In this document: positions 50,904 through 60,716 of the stretch, in pieces | Position numbering within the stretch: position 1 is the stretch's first letter | Layout: each line of letters opens with the position of its first letter | From: Actinomycetota bacterium | GTDB taxonomy: Bacteria; Actinomycetota; Actinomycetes; Nanopelagicales; Nanopelagicaceae | Assembly (NCBI GenBank): GCA_026392935.1 | Contig: JAPLBE010000014.1 | Span: forward strand, 1-64,000 | Direction: 5' to 3' | Length of the DNA: 64,000 nucleotides | Program-made: the position numbers and the translations under genes | Notes under the pieces: model-generated | What the model was told of the DNA's origin: nothing | Seen by the model: the letters and a program-made list of their open reading frames with translations, nothing else | Database searches by the model: none

Positions 50904-52399
50904 TATTTGCTTCCTCCTAACGCAGGTGCCTTATCAAGAATTGGTGCGCCCCACTTTGAAAGTAGTGCTGCTTCAAGTGCCGCACCTGCTTGATAGAGAC
51001 GATGATCTTGCATTGCGGGTGCCATTATTTGGAAGCCAACTGGCAAGTTATCTTCTTCTGCTAAACCTGCTGGAAGTGACATTCCGCAGATTCCTGCAAG
51101 GTTGACTGGAATCGTTGCGACATCGCCTAAGTACATGGCCATTGGGTCATCAACCTTTTCACCAATTTTATACGCTGTCGTTGGCGCTGTAGGTGAAACC
51201 AAAACATCAGCCTTTGTAAAGGCTTTTGCATAATCTTGAATAATCAATGTACGAATTTTCTGTGCTGATCCGTAATACGCATCGTAATATCCAGATGAAA
51301 GTGCGTAAGTACCAAGAATGATGCGGCGCTTAACTTCGCGTCCGAAACCAGCGTCGCGAGTAGCGCTCATAACAGCTTCTGCTGATGCGCCATTGACATC
51401 ACCGGTGCGAAGTCCATAACGCATGGCATCAAAGCGGGCGAGGTTTGAAGAACATTCAGATGGTGCGATTAAGTAATAAGCAGCAAGTGCATATTCAAAG
51501 CTTGGGCAATCAACTTCAACAATTTCGGCGCCTAAGGAAGCGAGTACCTGCAGTGACTCATCAAAACGAGCTTGCACGCCTTTCTGATATCCCTCGCCTT
51601 GCAACTGTTTGATTACGCCAATCTTCATTCCCTTAACATCGCCACTCTTTGCTCCAGCAACAACTGCAGGCACTGGCGCATTAATACTTGTTGCATCTTT
51701 AGGGTCGTGACCAGCCATAACTTCATGAAGCAGCGCGGTATCTAATACCGTGCGACCAAATGGACCGGCTTGATCAAGACTTGATGAATAAGCAATCAAA
51801 CCAAAACGTGAAACAGCGCCGTAGGTTGGGCGAACACCAACAATTCCAGTGAGTGCAGCTGGTTGTCTGATTGATCCACCAGTATCTGAACCGATAGCAA
51901 GTGGTGCTTCAAAAGATGACACTGCTGCTGCAGATCCACCTGAAGATCCACCTGGTGTGCGTGTTAAATCCCAGGGATTAAATGTTGGTCCGTAACCAGA
52001 ATTTTCAGTTGATGAACCCATTGCGAATTCATCCATATTGGTTTTACCCATGATGACAACGCCAGCATCTTTAAGTTTGCTGACAACCGTTGAGTCATAT
52101 GGTGGGCGCCAGCCTTCAAGAATCTTTGAACCAGCAGTGGTTGGAACTCCTTTTTGTGCAAGCACATCTTTTAGTGCAAGTGGGATACCCGCTAGTGGAG
52201 AAAGTTTTTCGCCGCTCTTGCGTCTTGCATCAACGCTCTTTGCTTGCGCGAGTGCACCTTCTGCATCTACATGAAGAAATGCTTTGACCTGACCATCAAC
52301 AGCTGTAATGCGATCTAAATGTGCTTGAGTTAATTCGACAGAAGTTGTTTCACCCTTGGCAAGAGCGCCTGCCATCTCTACAGCGGACTTCCGAATCAT
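50903..52399 (-). CDS. gatA: Asp/Glu-tRNA amidotransferase subunit A
   Basis: Amidase subunit that releases ammonia from glutamine. 498 residues. The Ser-cisSer-Lys triad is complete: Lys 77 in LALKDVL, Ser 152 in TPGGSSGGS and Ser 176 in [11 protein letters not shown]. The start overlaps the gatC stop (ATGA) and the stop overlaps gatB. Confidence 0.97.
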   Translation of the reverse strand: MIRKSAVEMAGALAKGETTSVELTQAHLDRITAVDGQVKAFLHVDAEGALAQAKSVDARRKSGEKLSPLAGIPLALKDVLAQKGVPTTAGSKILEGWRPPYDSTVVSKLKDAGVVIMGKTNMDEFAMGSSTENSGYGPTFNPWDLTRTPGGSSGGSAAAVSSFEAPLAIGSDTGGSIRQPAALTGIVGVRPTYGAVSRFGLIAYSSSLDQAGPFGRTVLDTALLHEVMAGHDPKDATSINAPVPAVVAGAKSGDVKGMKIGVIKQLQGEGYQKGVQARFDESLQVLASLGAEIVEVDCPSFEYALAAYYLIAPSECSSNLARFDAMRYGLRTGDVNGASAEAVMSATRDAGFGREVKRRIILGTYALSSGYYDAYYGSAQKIRTLIIQDYAKAFTKADVLVSPTAPTTAYKIGEKVDDPMAMYLGDVATIPVNLAGICGMSLPAGLAEEDNLPVGFQIMAPAMQDHRLYQAGAALEAALLSKWGAPILDKAPALGGSK

Positions 52400-52695
52400 T
52401 CTGCCTCCCCCAAAATTTGAGGAACGCGGAAGCGTGATTCTTCTTGAGCAGGTGCACCAGAGAGTGCGTCTTGCGGAGAGAGACTTGGAAGAACGACATC
52501 TGGTCGAGCCACATTTTCAAGAGGCTGTGGGTGCGAAGTTGCTTTGACTCCGGTGAGATCTACTTCTTGAACACGAGCAACAGCGTCAAGAATCATTCCG
52601 AATTGCGAAGAGAGATTTACGAGTTCTTCCTCGGTCATTTCAATGCGAGCGAGTCCTGCAAGTTTCGCTACTTCATCGCGGGAGAGGCTGCTCAT
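52396..52695 (-). CDS. gatC: Asp/Glu-tRNA amidotransferase subunit C
   Basis: Small subunit (99 residues) that stabilises GatA-GatB. Typical sequence: [21 protein letters not shown], then [12 protein letters not shown] and the tail [13 protein letters not shown]. First gene of gatCAB. It follows proA by 36 nt, so the set may be read from the obg-proBA transcript. Confidence 0.95.
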   Translation of the reverse strand: MSSLSRDEVAKLAGLARIEMTEEELVNLSSQFGMILDAVARVQEVDLTGVKATSHPQPLENVARPDVVLPSLSPQDALSGAPAQEESRFRVPQILGEAE

Positions 52696-52731
52696 GTTGG
52701 GAGTCTATAAAACTTAGGTCAAATATCCGAA

Positions 52732-54000
52732 TCAGATACGAATCTGACCGGTGCCGGTAACAATCCAGGTAGTTGTAGTCATTGCTTCAAGACCCATCGG
52801 GCCGCGGGCGTGCAATTTCTGATTTGAAATTCCAATTTCTGCGCCAAATCCCATTTGTTCGCCATCTGTAAAGCGTGTGGATGTATTGACCATTACGGCA
52901 GCGCAATCAGAGAGAGCGATAAAGCGTTCTGCATTCGCTTTATTTTCAGTAACGATTGCCTCTGTGTGGTTGGTGCCAAATTTTGCAATGTGATCTGCGG
53001 CGGCATCTACTGAGTCCACAACACCAACATTCATCTCTAGGACTCCGTACTCAGTTGACCAGTTCTCATCTGTTGCAGCAGTTGATGCAATGTTGAACTT
53101 CTCAGCTACTTTCTGTGCAGTTGCATCTGCATGAATAATGACACCAGCTTCTGAGAGCGCTTTAAGTGCCATAGGCAAGAATGTTGGAGCGATGGACTTG
53201 TGCACAAGAAGGGTCTCTGCTGCATTGCAGACACTTGGGCGATGAGTTTTTGAATTAACAAGAATAGGTAAAGCTTTCTCAATATCTGCAAACTCATCGA
53301 CATAGACGTGACACACCCCAGCGCCTGTTTCAATGGTAGGAACTGTGGACTCATCAACAACCATGCGGATGAGCGCTGCGCTTCCGCGGGGAATAACAAG
53401 ATCAACTTTTCCGCGAGCTGTAAGAAGTGCCTTTGTGGTTGCACGGTCTTCGGATGGGACCAACTGAATAACATCCGGAGAAATCTTTGTTGCAGCAAGT
53501 GCATCTCTCATGACTTGTACAAGGATTTCATTACTATTTCGCGCAGTAGATGAACCACGCAAGAGCGCTGCATTTCCTGACATCAAGAGAATTACTGCGG
53601 CATCTACTGTGACATTTGGCCTAGCTTCATAGACCATGCCAATTACGCCAAATGGGACAGAGATTTGCTTAAGTTCTAGTCCGTTAGGAAGTGTGGATTG
53701 GCGCAAAGTTATTCCGAGAGGATCTGGTAGATCTGCAACTTGTCGCGCACCAGAGGCTATTCCTTTAATACGTTCAGGTGTGAGCAACAAACGATCTTGC
53801 ATCTGTGTATGCATATTCTCTGAACGCGCTACTGCCATATCTTTTTCATTTGCCACAAGAATTTCTGCGCTGCGAGACTCTATTGAATCTGCGATCGCAT
53901 GAAGTGCAGCTTTGCGTTGGGCCCCAGTTGCAGTCGAAAGAGTGCGAGCAGCAGTTCGAGCTGTTACAGCTAACTCAGCAACGATTGTTTCGGCGCTCAT
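52732..54000 (-). CDS. proA: Glutamate-5-semialdehyde dehydrogenase
   Basis: Second step of proline synthesis, NADPH-dependent reduction of glutamyl phosphate. 422 residues. The catalytic Cys is in HRPSVCNAAETLLVH near 257; ALLRGSSTARNSN and PRGSAALI are family blocks. It overlaps proB by 4 nt. Confidence 0.97.
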   Translation of the reverse strand: MSAETIVAELAVTARTAARTLSTATGAQRKAALHAIADSIESRSAEILVANEKDMAVARSENMHTQMQDRLLLTPERIKGIASGARQVADLPDPLGITLRQSTLPNGLELKQISVPFGVIGMVYEARPNVTVDAAVILLMSGNAALLRGSSTARNSNEILVQVMRDALAATKISPDVIQLVPSEDRATTKALLTARGKVDLVIPRGSAALIRMVVDESTVPTIETGAGVCHVYVDEFADIEKALPILVNSKTHRPSVCNAAETLLVHKSIAPTFLPMALKALSEAGVIIHADATAQKVAEKFNIASTAATDENWSTEYGVLEMNVGVVDSVDAAADHIAKFGTNHTEAIVTENKANAERFIALSDCAAVMVNTSTRFTDGEQMGFGAEIGISNQKLHARGPMGLEAMTTTTWIVTGTGQIRI

Positions 54001-55112
54001 AGGAGAACTAAATCATCTCTGTGTACGAGTTCGCGCTCATATTCGGCGCCAAGTGATGCGGCAAGTTCTTTTGTAGAACGCCCAAGCATTTGCGGAATTT
54101 CCTGCGAATCAAAGGCGACTAAGCCACGCGCAATAACCTTGCCCGCAACGGATGCGAGTTCAACGGTATCTCCTGAGATGAAATCACCTTCGACTGCTGT
54201 TACTCCAGCAGGCAGCAAAGAGACTCCTCGTTCAAGAATCGCTTTCACGGCGCCGTCATCGAGAATTAATCTGCCACGCGGAGTCGATGCATGTGCCAAC
54301 CATAAGAGACGTGAATTAGTTTTTGATGCGTGGGATTCAAAATAAGTTCCGAGGTCTTCACCGCTTACAGCGCGAGTGGATTCGTTGAGAGAGGTAAGCA
54401 ACATTGGAATTCCAGCGCTCGTTGAAATGCGTGCCGCTTCAACTTTAGTAACCATTCCGCCGCTGCCGACTCCGGCTGAGCCGGCGCCACCCAAAGTGAT
54501 TGAATCAATATCTGAAATCGATGCCACATATCGAATTGGTTTTGCCCCGGCTTGTGTTGGTGGAGCGTCATAAAGAGCATCAATATCTGAAACCAGTACG
54601 AGCAAGTCTGCGTTAATTAAAAGAGCAACAAGTGCTGCTAATCGATCATTATCACCAAAGCGAATCTCTTGAGTACCAACTGTGTCATTTTCATTAATGA
54701 TTGGAATGACGCCAAGCGATAGCAATTTTGTAAGAGTCTGCTGCGCATTTTGATAGTGCGAACGACGCACGACATCTTCTGTAGTCAGAAGTACCTGCGA
54801 AGAAATAATTTTATGAGCAGTAAATTTTTCGTTGTACTGAGCAATGAGTAATCCCTGACCAACTGAGGCGGCAGCCTGTTGTGTAGCTAGATCCTTTGGC
54901 CGCGTCTTAAGGCCAAGTGGAGCCAACCCTGCAGCAATCGCGCCAGATGAAACGAGGACCACTTCAGCGCCACGTGATTTAAAGGAGAAGGCCAGATCGA
55001 CGACTTTCTGAACGGCGTGTGGATCTAACTCTGATCCTGCAGAACCTGTCAAAGATGATGAGCCAATTTTAATTACAACGCGCTTGGCGTTGGTAAGCGC
55101 TTCGCGACTCAT
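53997..55112 (-). CDS. proB: Glutamate 5-kinase with PUA domain
   Basis: First step of proline synthesis. 371 residues: amino-acid-kinase domain ([12 protein letters not shown] at about 11-22; [28 protein letters not shown]) and a C-terminal PUA domain from about 280. Feedback inhibition by proline is usual for the family. It overlaps obg and proA by 4 nt each. Confidence 0.97.
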   Translation of the reverse strand: MSREALTNAKRVVIKIGSSSLTGSAGSELDPHAVQKVVDLAFSFKSRGAEVVLVSSGAIAAGLAPLGLKTRPKDLATQQAAASVGQGLLIAQYNEKFTAHKIISSQVLLTTEDVVRRSHYQNAQQTLTKLLSLGVIPIINENDTVGTQEIRFGDNDRLAALVALLINADLLVLVSDIDALYDAPPTQAGAKPIRYVASISDIDSITLGGAGSAGVGSGGMVTKVEAARISTSAGIPMLLTSLNESTRAVSGEDLGTYFESHASKTNSRLLWLAHASTPRGRLILDDGAVKAILERGVSLLPAGVTAVEGDFISGDTVELASVAGKVIARGLVAFDSQEIPQMLGRSTKELAASLGAEYERELVHRDDLVLL

Positions 55113-56623
55113 TTGTCGTTACTTTCTACTTCGCTCTCTTTAAGTTCTTCAAGAGATATTTTGATTTCAGGATTACGTGGTTCGGCAACGTTGTACTCCC
55201 ACTGGCGAGCAATTTCTTCATCGGTAAGGACATCAGCTTCGCGTTCTACAGCTTGCCATGCACCTTCAAGGCGTGAATCTTCTCCACGGCGATGTAAGAA
55301 CCCGGCAAGTTGTTCTGCTCCAGCTTCGATTGTTGGTTCCCATTCAAAAACAACTTCGTTATCACCTGAACCAATTCGAACTTCCGAACCAGCCACAGCG
55401 CCCTTCTTGAACAATTCTTTCTCTACTCCAAGTTGAGCAAGGCGATCAGCTAAATAACCGATAGCTTCAGCATTCTTAAAGTTTGTCTGTCTGACCCAGC
55501 GGACAACTTTCTGGCCACGCACACTAAATGAGCCGTCTCCATTTTTCTGCACAGTAAATCCAGAGTCATCAACTGCAACAGGGCGCAGAATAATTCGCGT
55601 GCGCTCTTCTTTTGCTGCCTCAGCACGTTCGCGTTGTACTAAACGAGCCATCGCATACATAAGTTCTGGCAGGCCTTCGCGACTTGCGGCAGACACTTTA
55701 TAAACTTCGTAGCCCTTCTCTTTAAGCTGCTCTTCGACCATATCTGCCATTGCTTTTCCATCAGGCAAGTCAATTTTATTGAGCGCGATGATTCGTACAC
55801 GATCTTCGAGCCCGCCATAGAGCGCTAATTCATTTTCAATTGCATCTAGATCATCAATTGGATTTCGATCCGTCTCTAGTGTTCCGCAATCAAGAACATG
55901 AACAAGTGCCACACAACGTTCGACGTGACGTAAGAATTGAAGTCCTAAACCTTTACCTTCAGAAGCTCCCGGAATGAGTCCTGGTACATCCGCAACGGTA
56001 AAACGAGTATCGCCAGCCTGTACTACACCAAGATTTGGAACAAGAGTTGTGAATGGATAGTCAGCAATCTTTGGGCGTGCAGCAGAGACTGCTGCAATCA
56101 GAGATGACTTTCCCGCACTTGGAAAACCAACCAGTGCGATATCTGCAACAGATTTGAGTTGAAGAGTGAGTTTTCGTTCTTCGCCTGGTTCACCAAGGAG
56201 TGCGAATCCTGGTGCTCGACGCTTCGAAGAAGAGAGACCTAAATTTCCGAGTCCCCCATGTCCACCACGGGCTGCAAGAAAAGTTGTTCCGATTCCTACA
56301 AGGTCAGCAATCTGTTCGCCATCTTCGTCGTAGATAACAGTTCCATTTGGGACAGCAAGGATTAAATCTTCTCCAGATACGCCATCTTTGCGATCGCCAT
56401 AACCTTGATGTCCTGAAGTTGCTTTGCGATGTGGTGAATGGTGAAAATCTAGAAGTGTCGTCACAGATGAATCAACGACGAGAATGATGTCTCCGCCACG
56501 TCCACCGTTGCCGCCATCTGGTCCACCGAGTGGCTTAAATTTTTCTCGCTTTACAGAGACGCAACCATCTCCACCTTTTCCGGCAGAGGCAAAGAGAGTG
56601 ACGCTGTCAATGAATGTTGTCAT
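55109..56623 (-). CDS. obg: GTPase Obg (CgtA)
   Basis: Ribosome-assembly and stress GTPase. 504 residues: N-terminal glycine-rich Obg fold ([25 protein letters not shown]), G domain with [10 protein letters not shown] near 166 and [24 protein letters not shown], then the C-terminal OCT domain ([13 protein letters not shown]) and an acidic tail. The AGGAAGGAGAG ribosome site is upstream of the ATG. It follows rpmA after a terminator and overlaps proB. Confidence 0.97.
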   Translation of the reverse strand: MTTFIDSVTLFASAGKGGDGCVSVKREKFKPLGGPDGGNGGRGGDIILVVDSSVTTLLDFHHSPHRKATSGHQGYGDRKDGVSGEDLILAVPNGTVIYDEDGEQIADLVGIGTTFLAARGGHGGLGNLGLSSSKRRAPGFALLGEPGEERKLTLQLKSVADIALVGFPSAGKSSLIAAVSAARPKIADYPFTTLVPNLGVVQAGDTRFTVADVPGLIPGASEGKGLGLQFLRHVERCVALVHVLDCGTLETDRNPIDDLDAIENELALYGGLEDRVRIIALNKIDLPDGKAMADMVEEQLKEKGYEVYKVSAASREGLPELMYAMARLVQRERAEAAKEERTRIILRPVAVDDSGFTVQKNGDGSFSVRGQKVVRWVRQTNFKNAEAIGYLADRLAQLGVEKELFKKGAVAGSEVRIGSGDNEVVFEWEPTIEAGAEQLAGFLHRRGEDSRLEGAWQAVEREADVLTDEEIARQWEYNVAEPRNPEIKISLEELKESEVESNDK

Positions 56624-56664
56624 TTCGTACTCTCCTTCCTAGTCATTTCTTTTGTGATAAAAAC

Positions 56665-56696
56665 AAAAAAGCGGACCGCGATAAATGCGGCCCGCT
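56665..56696 (-). terminator. Intrinsic terminator after rplU-rpmA
   Basis: AGCGGGCCGC (minus strand, 56696-56687) pairs with GCGGTCCGCT (56679-56670) as a 10-bp stem with one G-T pair and a 7-nt loop, followed by TTTTTT and then G and more T residues. It lies 20 nt after the rpmA stop and separates the ribosomal pair from obg. Confidence 0.9.
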
Positions 56697-56715
56697 CCTT
56701 TAAGAGAAACCTTAA

Positions 56716-56970
56716 TTAAACTGCAGGGACTACATTCACTACGCGACGACCGCGAGCGCGACCGAATTCAACTGCTCCTGCTGCAAGAGCAAAGAGTGTG
56801 TCGTCCTTACCGCGTCCTACGTTCTTGCCTGGGTGGAAGTGTGTTCCACGCTGACGAACGAGAATTTCTCCTGCATTAACTTCTTGGCCACCAAAACGCT
56901 TAATACCTAAATACTGTGGGTTTGAATCGCGACCGTTACGTGTTGAGGAAACACCCTTCTTACTTGCCAT
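56716..56970 (-). CDS. rpmA: 50S ribosomal protein bL27
   Basis: 84 residues, full length: [59 protein letters not shown] and a basic tail. The N-terminal arm reaches toward the peptidyl transferase centre. It is downstream of rplU by 25 nt and upstream of a strong terminator. Confidence 0.98.
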   Translation of the reverse strand: MASKKGVSSTRNGRDSNPQYLGIKRFGGQEVNAGEILVRQRGTHFHPGKNVGRGKDDTLFALAAGAVEFGRARGRRVVNVVPAV

Positions 56971-56995
56971 TTATTTGCTCCCTTAACCGGTTCGC

Positions 56996-57184
56996 TTACT
57001 TAGCACCGCTGATTGCGGTGATCTTTACTCGTGTGTGCTGTGCACGGAAACCTTGACGACGGCGATGGCCTGTCTTGTTCTTGTAACGAAGGATGTCGAT
57101 CTTTGGACCCTTTACGGTGATGGTCTCGCCAACAGTAACTTTCTCCTGGCGTCCGCCAGCTTTAACGATTGCGTACATGCTCAT
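56996..57184 (-). CDS. rplU: 50S ribosomal protein bL21 with internal deletion
   Basis: The two ends match bL21: [18 protein letters not shown] and [20 protein letters not shown] through to VKITAI. Only 62 residues are encoded against the usual 101-106. About 40-45 codons between GETITV (residue 24) and KGPKID (residue 25), the middle strands of the beta-barrel, are missing in frame; the junction is near 57110-57115. A start at either 57184 or 57178 is possible. The neighbours rpmA and rne are normal. Either a real shortened protein or an assembly deletion. Confidence 0.85.
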   Translation of the reverse strand: MSMYAIVKAGGRQEKVTVGETITVKGPKIDILRYKNKTGHRRRQGFRAQHTRVKITAISGAK

Positions 57185-57214
57185 TGCCTCAGTTCTAGTA
57201 ATTATCTACGCCTT

Positions 57215-57266
57215 AACCACCTTAAGTAGTGGTTGGGCAGACGCTAAGGGTACGGATTTCGTACCC
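57215..57266 (-). promoter_or_regulatory. rplU leader with two stems
   Basis: In the 105-nt rne-rplU gap, GGGTACG/CGTACCC (57248-57266, 7-bp stem, 5-nt loop) and AACCAC/GTGGTT (57215-57234, 6-bp stem, 8-nt loop) lie in tandem upstream of rplU. No T-run follows either. The first could be a weak terminator of rne or an element of a bL21 leader. Confidence 0.35.
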
Positions 57267-57289
57267 CATGGGTCAAATTGGGGTGGAAT

Positions 57290-59401
57290 TTAAGCGGTTA
57301 TGACCCCGGAGCTCGCTGCCCTGCGGCGGCGCTTTCCCTTGGGAGTAATGACTGCCTCGGCTTCTTCCGGTGCTTCTTCATTTAACGTCTCATGGAATTC
57401 GTGGTCTGTCGCACTATCTTCTTCAACATCTGGGTGATGCGCACTCTGTGAATTCACTTGTGGCATTGGTGCTTTCATCTTTACTGGATCCATATGAACA
57501 TGGATTCCACGACCATTACATGAATCACATGTTGTTGAGAATGCTTCGATGAGGCCTTGTCCAACACGCTTACGTGTCATTTGAACTAAGCCAAGTGATG
57601 TCACTTCAGCAACTTGATGCTTAGTGCGATCGCGGCCAAGACATTCAACAAGTCTACGAAGAACTGCATCTCGGTTAGATTCAAGAATCATATCGATGAA
57701 GTCAATGACAACGATTCCACCTAAGTCGCGCAGGCGAAGTTGACGTGCAATTTCTTCCGCTGCTTCTAAGTTGTTCTTGGTTACAGTCTCTTCGAGGTTT
57801 CCGCCCTTACCGATGAATTTACCGGTGTTGACATCGATGACAATCATCGCTTCAGTGCGATCAATAACAAGTGATCCACCTGAAGGCAGATAAACCTTGC
57901 GATCAAAAGCTTTAGCTAGCTGCTCTTCGACGCGGTAATCAGCGAAGAGATCGCCATTGCCTGAATACTTTTCAATCTTGGTTACAAGTTCTGGTGCAAT
58001 CGAGCCAAGGTATGAGCTGATTTCATCCCAAGCTTCATTACCCTGAATGATGAGCTTGCGGAAATCTTCGTTGAAGATGTCACGGATAACGCGGACTGCA
58101 AGGTCAGGCTCTGAAAGCAAAAGAGCAGGGGCATGGAAATTAGGGTTTTCAGACTTCTGAAAAATATCTTCCCACTGAGCTTTTAGGCGCTCTACATCTG
58201 CTGTCAGTTCAGCTTCGGAAACACCTTCGGCAGCGGTACGAACAATTACACCTGCTGTGTCAGGAATCAGGTTTTTCAAAATTGACTTGAGTCGTGTGCG
58301 CTCTGATTCAGGAAGTCTCTTTGAGATTCCGCTCATGCCACCACCTGGAACGTAAACAACATAACGTCCTGGCAATGAAATCTGGCTGGTAAGGCGTGCA
58401 CCTTTTTGACCAATTGGATCCTTGGTTACCTGTACAAGTACTGGCTGCCCAGTCTTAAGAACCATTTCAATTTTGCGTGGTTCGGATTCAGAGATACCTG
58501 CAGCATCCCAATTAACTTCACCTGCATAGAGAACCGCGTTACGACCCTTGCCAATATCTACGAATGCAGCTTCCATGGAAGGAAGTACGTTCTGAACGCG
58601 ACCGAGATAGACGTTTCCAACGTATGAAACGTTGGCATTACGGTTTACATAATGTTCCACCATCACGTTATCTTCAATAACGGCAATTTGAATTCGGTCT
58701 CCAACTTGACGGACAACCATTTCGCGATCAACGTTTTCGCGGCGTGCTAGGAATTCTCCATCTGTGATGATTGTTCCGCGACGTCGATAAGGCTCGCGAT
58801 ATTCGCGTGACTCTCCCCTATCGCGACCACGTTCACGGCGATTTCGAGTTCCTCGCTCTGTGCGATCACGTGATGGACGTTCACTCTTTTCGCGAACTTC
58901 ACGAACTTTGACAACGGTTACTACGCCATCTTCATCAATTACTTCACCTGGCGTAACACCTTCACCAGTTGCGCGACGGCGACGGCGACGACGATGTGTT
59001 GTTCCTTCTGCGCTCTCTGAAGAATCTTCAGAAGCTTCATCAGAATTCTCAGTTGACTCATCTTGGTTTTCAACGCCATCACCTTGTGACTTGCGGCGTC
59101 CACGACCTCCACGACGGCGACGACGATTGCGACCTGTGCGTGAATCATCATCATCGGCAGCTAAAGCCGCAGAATCATCTGCGGGTTCGGCCTTTGCAGT
59201 AGCTTTCTTTGCACGTTTAGGTGCAACTGCATCTACTGGAGCCGCTTGGAAGATCGGCACCGGAATCGATGCTGCCTTCTTACGTGACTTTGGAGCTGCA
59301 TCACCTTCGGTTGTCTCTATTTCTACAACTTCGGGAGCAGCATCTTTACTTTTACTTTTCTTTACCGCACGTTTGCGCGGTGATTTTGGCTCGATAGCCA
59401 T
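57290..59401 (-). CDS. rne: Ribonuclease E/G family endoribonuclease
   Basis: 703 residues. A Lys/Arg/Glu-rich disordered N-terminal third (about 1-230, with RNRRRRRGGRGRRK) precedes the catalytic core. The core has an S1 domain (YLGRVQNVLPSMEAAFVDIG near 265), a 5' sensor/RNase H-like region, the metal-binding Asp pair in MIVIDVNTGKF and IVVIDFIDM, and the Zn-link CDSCNGRG near 620. A short acidic C-terminal tail replaces the long scaffold of larger homologues. With PNPase it would form the RNA decay machinery, but pnp is broken in this sequence. Confidence 0.95.
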   Translation of the reverse strand: MAIEPKSPRKRAVKKSKSKDAAPEVVEIETTEGDAAPKSRKKAASIPVPIFQAAPVDAVAPKRAKKATAKAEPADDSAALAADDDDSRTGRNRRRRRGGRGRRKSQGDGVENQDESTENSDEASEDSSESAEGTTHRRRRRRRATGEGVTPGEVIDEDGVVTVVKVREVREKSERPSRDRTERGTRNRRERGRDRGESREYREPYRRRGTIITDGEFLARRENVDREMVVRQVGDRIQIAVIEDNVMVEHYVNRNANVSYVGNVYLGRVQNVLPSMEAAFVDIGKGRNAVLYAGEVNWDAAGISESEPRKIEMVLKTGQPVLVQVTKDPIGQKGARLTSQISLPGRYVVYVPGGGMSGISKRLPESERTRLKSILKNLIPDTAGVIVRTAAEGVSEAELTADVERLKAQWEDIFQKSENPNFHAPALLLSEPDLAVRVIRDIFNEDFRKLIIQGNEAWDEISSYLGSIAPELVTKIEKYSGNGDLFADYRVEEQLAKAFDRKVYLPSGGSLVIDRTEAMIVIDVNTGKFIGKGGNLEETVTKNNLEAAEEIARQLRLRDLGGIVVIDFIDMILESNRDAVLRRLVECLGRDRTKHQVAEVTSLGLVQMTRKRVGQGLIEAFSTTCDSCNGRGIHVHMDPVKMKAPMPQVNSQSAHHPDVEEDSATDHEFHETLNEEAPEEAEAVITPKGKRRRRAASSGVITA

Positions 59402-59555
59402 GGCACCAAATCCTTTAATAAATCTTTAGTTGAATAATCTTCTGTGTTAGTTCTTCTGTGAGTCCGCCGCAGGCGCGATTAAGATCGCTGGCCGCGCTGA
59501 ACTGTTGGATGAAGTATGACAGATGAAAGGGGCGAAAGGCTATTTTGAGCGTGAT

Positions 59556-60716
59556 TTAGCTGCGGTGGCTTGCGTGAACATTCTGTAATAGCCCGAAACC
59601 GATGAGGTTGGCAAACATGCTCGATCCTCCATACGAAAGAAACGGTAAAGGCACGCCAGTCATGGGCATCAGACCAAGTGTCATTCCCACATTTTCAAAT
59701 ATCTGAAATGCAAACCACGCAATCACGCCAGTACACACAAGTGTCCCGTAGGGGTCCGTCGATCGCCGTGCAATTCCAAAAGCTCGCATTAAAATTGTGA
59801 GCAGTAGCAAAATAATAATTCCGCTACCGACAAAACCTAGCTCTTCACCTGCAACAGTGAAAATAAAGTCAGTTTGTTGTTCTGGAACAAATCGACCATT
59901 TGTTTGTGGTCCATTGAATAGCCCAGTTCCAATTAATCCACCCGAACCAACTGTAATTCTGGCCTGCCGCAACTGATAACCAGCACCTTGTGAATCAGCA
60001 GTTGGATCAACGAAGGATTGCAGACGCTTTACTTGGTAATCACTAATGACTCCAGCCTTGACTGCTACAAAACCACCAATCAGTGCAAGCAAGATCAACC
60101 CAACCACCCATCGAGTGGGCGCACCCGATACTGCCAAAATTGTGACTACCGATGCACTGATAATGAAAACTGTGCCCATATCTGGTTGCCTGAGAATTAA
60201 AAGAATAGGAAGTGCGGCAACTGCAAGCGCTTTAAGGATGTCATTCTTAGATGGTTCGTCAGAATCGTGGGTACGCTCTGAGAGCAACATTGATATTCCA
60301 ATAATGATAGAAATCTTTGCAATTTCTGCCGGCTGAATTTGGAATCCACCCGGCAGTGGAATCCAAGCCCGCGCACCGTTAACTTCACTTCCCAATCCGG
60401 GAATCAAAACGAAGATCAAACCGGCAACTCCCGCCAACCAAATAAATGGTGTGTATGCACGCAATAAGCGGTAATCAATAATGGTTGTCCCCCATGCAAG
60501 GGCGATACCAATCACGATATTGATCACGTGGCGCTTTAAGTAATACTGGGGATCTAGTCCATTTCTTGCATACCAGTCACGCGTTGCCGCATAAACGAGC
60601 AGCGTTCCAATAACAAGTAGCACTGCTACTGCACCGGTCAGAATCGGATCAAAGCCTGAAAAAACTGAGGTGCTTCGAGCGCGGCGATAGGGGTTTCGGT
60701 TTCTGAATGTACTCAT
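59556..60716 (-). CDS. rodA: Rod-shape peptidoglycan polymerase RodA
   Basis: SEDS-family glycosyltransferase, 386 residues, about ten helices. Diagnostic segments are NGARAWIPLPGGFQIQPAEIAKI, RQPDMGTV, FVPEQQTDFIFTVAGEELGF and the terminal GVPLPFLSYGGSSM. It works with the class B PBP encoded just upstream (mrdA), whose stop overlaps its start (TAATG). The 154-nt gap downstream to rne shows no gene or clear terminator. Confidence 0.95.
   Translation of the reverse strand: MSTFRNRNPYRRARSTSVFSGFDPILTGAVAVLLVIGTLLVYAATRDWYARNGLDPQYYLKRHVINIVIGIALAWGTTIIDYRLLRAYTPFIWLAGVAGLIFVLIPGLGSEVNGARAWIPLPGGFQIQPAEIAKISIIIGISMLLSERTHDSDEPSKNDILKALAVAALPILLILRQPDMGTVFIISASVVTILAVSGAPTRWVVGLILLALIGGFVAVKAGVISDYQVKRLQSFVDPTADSQGAGYQLRQARITVGSGGLIGTGLFNGPQTNGRFVPEQQTDFIFTVAGEELGFVGSGIIILLLLTILMRAFGIARRSTDPYGTLVCTGVIAWFAFQIFENVGMTLGLMPMTGVPLPFLSYGGSSMFANLIGFGLLQNVHASHRS

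Noticed and set aside
58860-59429. Plus-strand Arg/Ser-rich frame of 189 residues opposite the RNase E N-terminus
   Set aside because: Antisense reading of the low-complexity Arg/Glu-rich segment; no ribosome site or family match.
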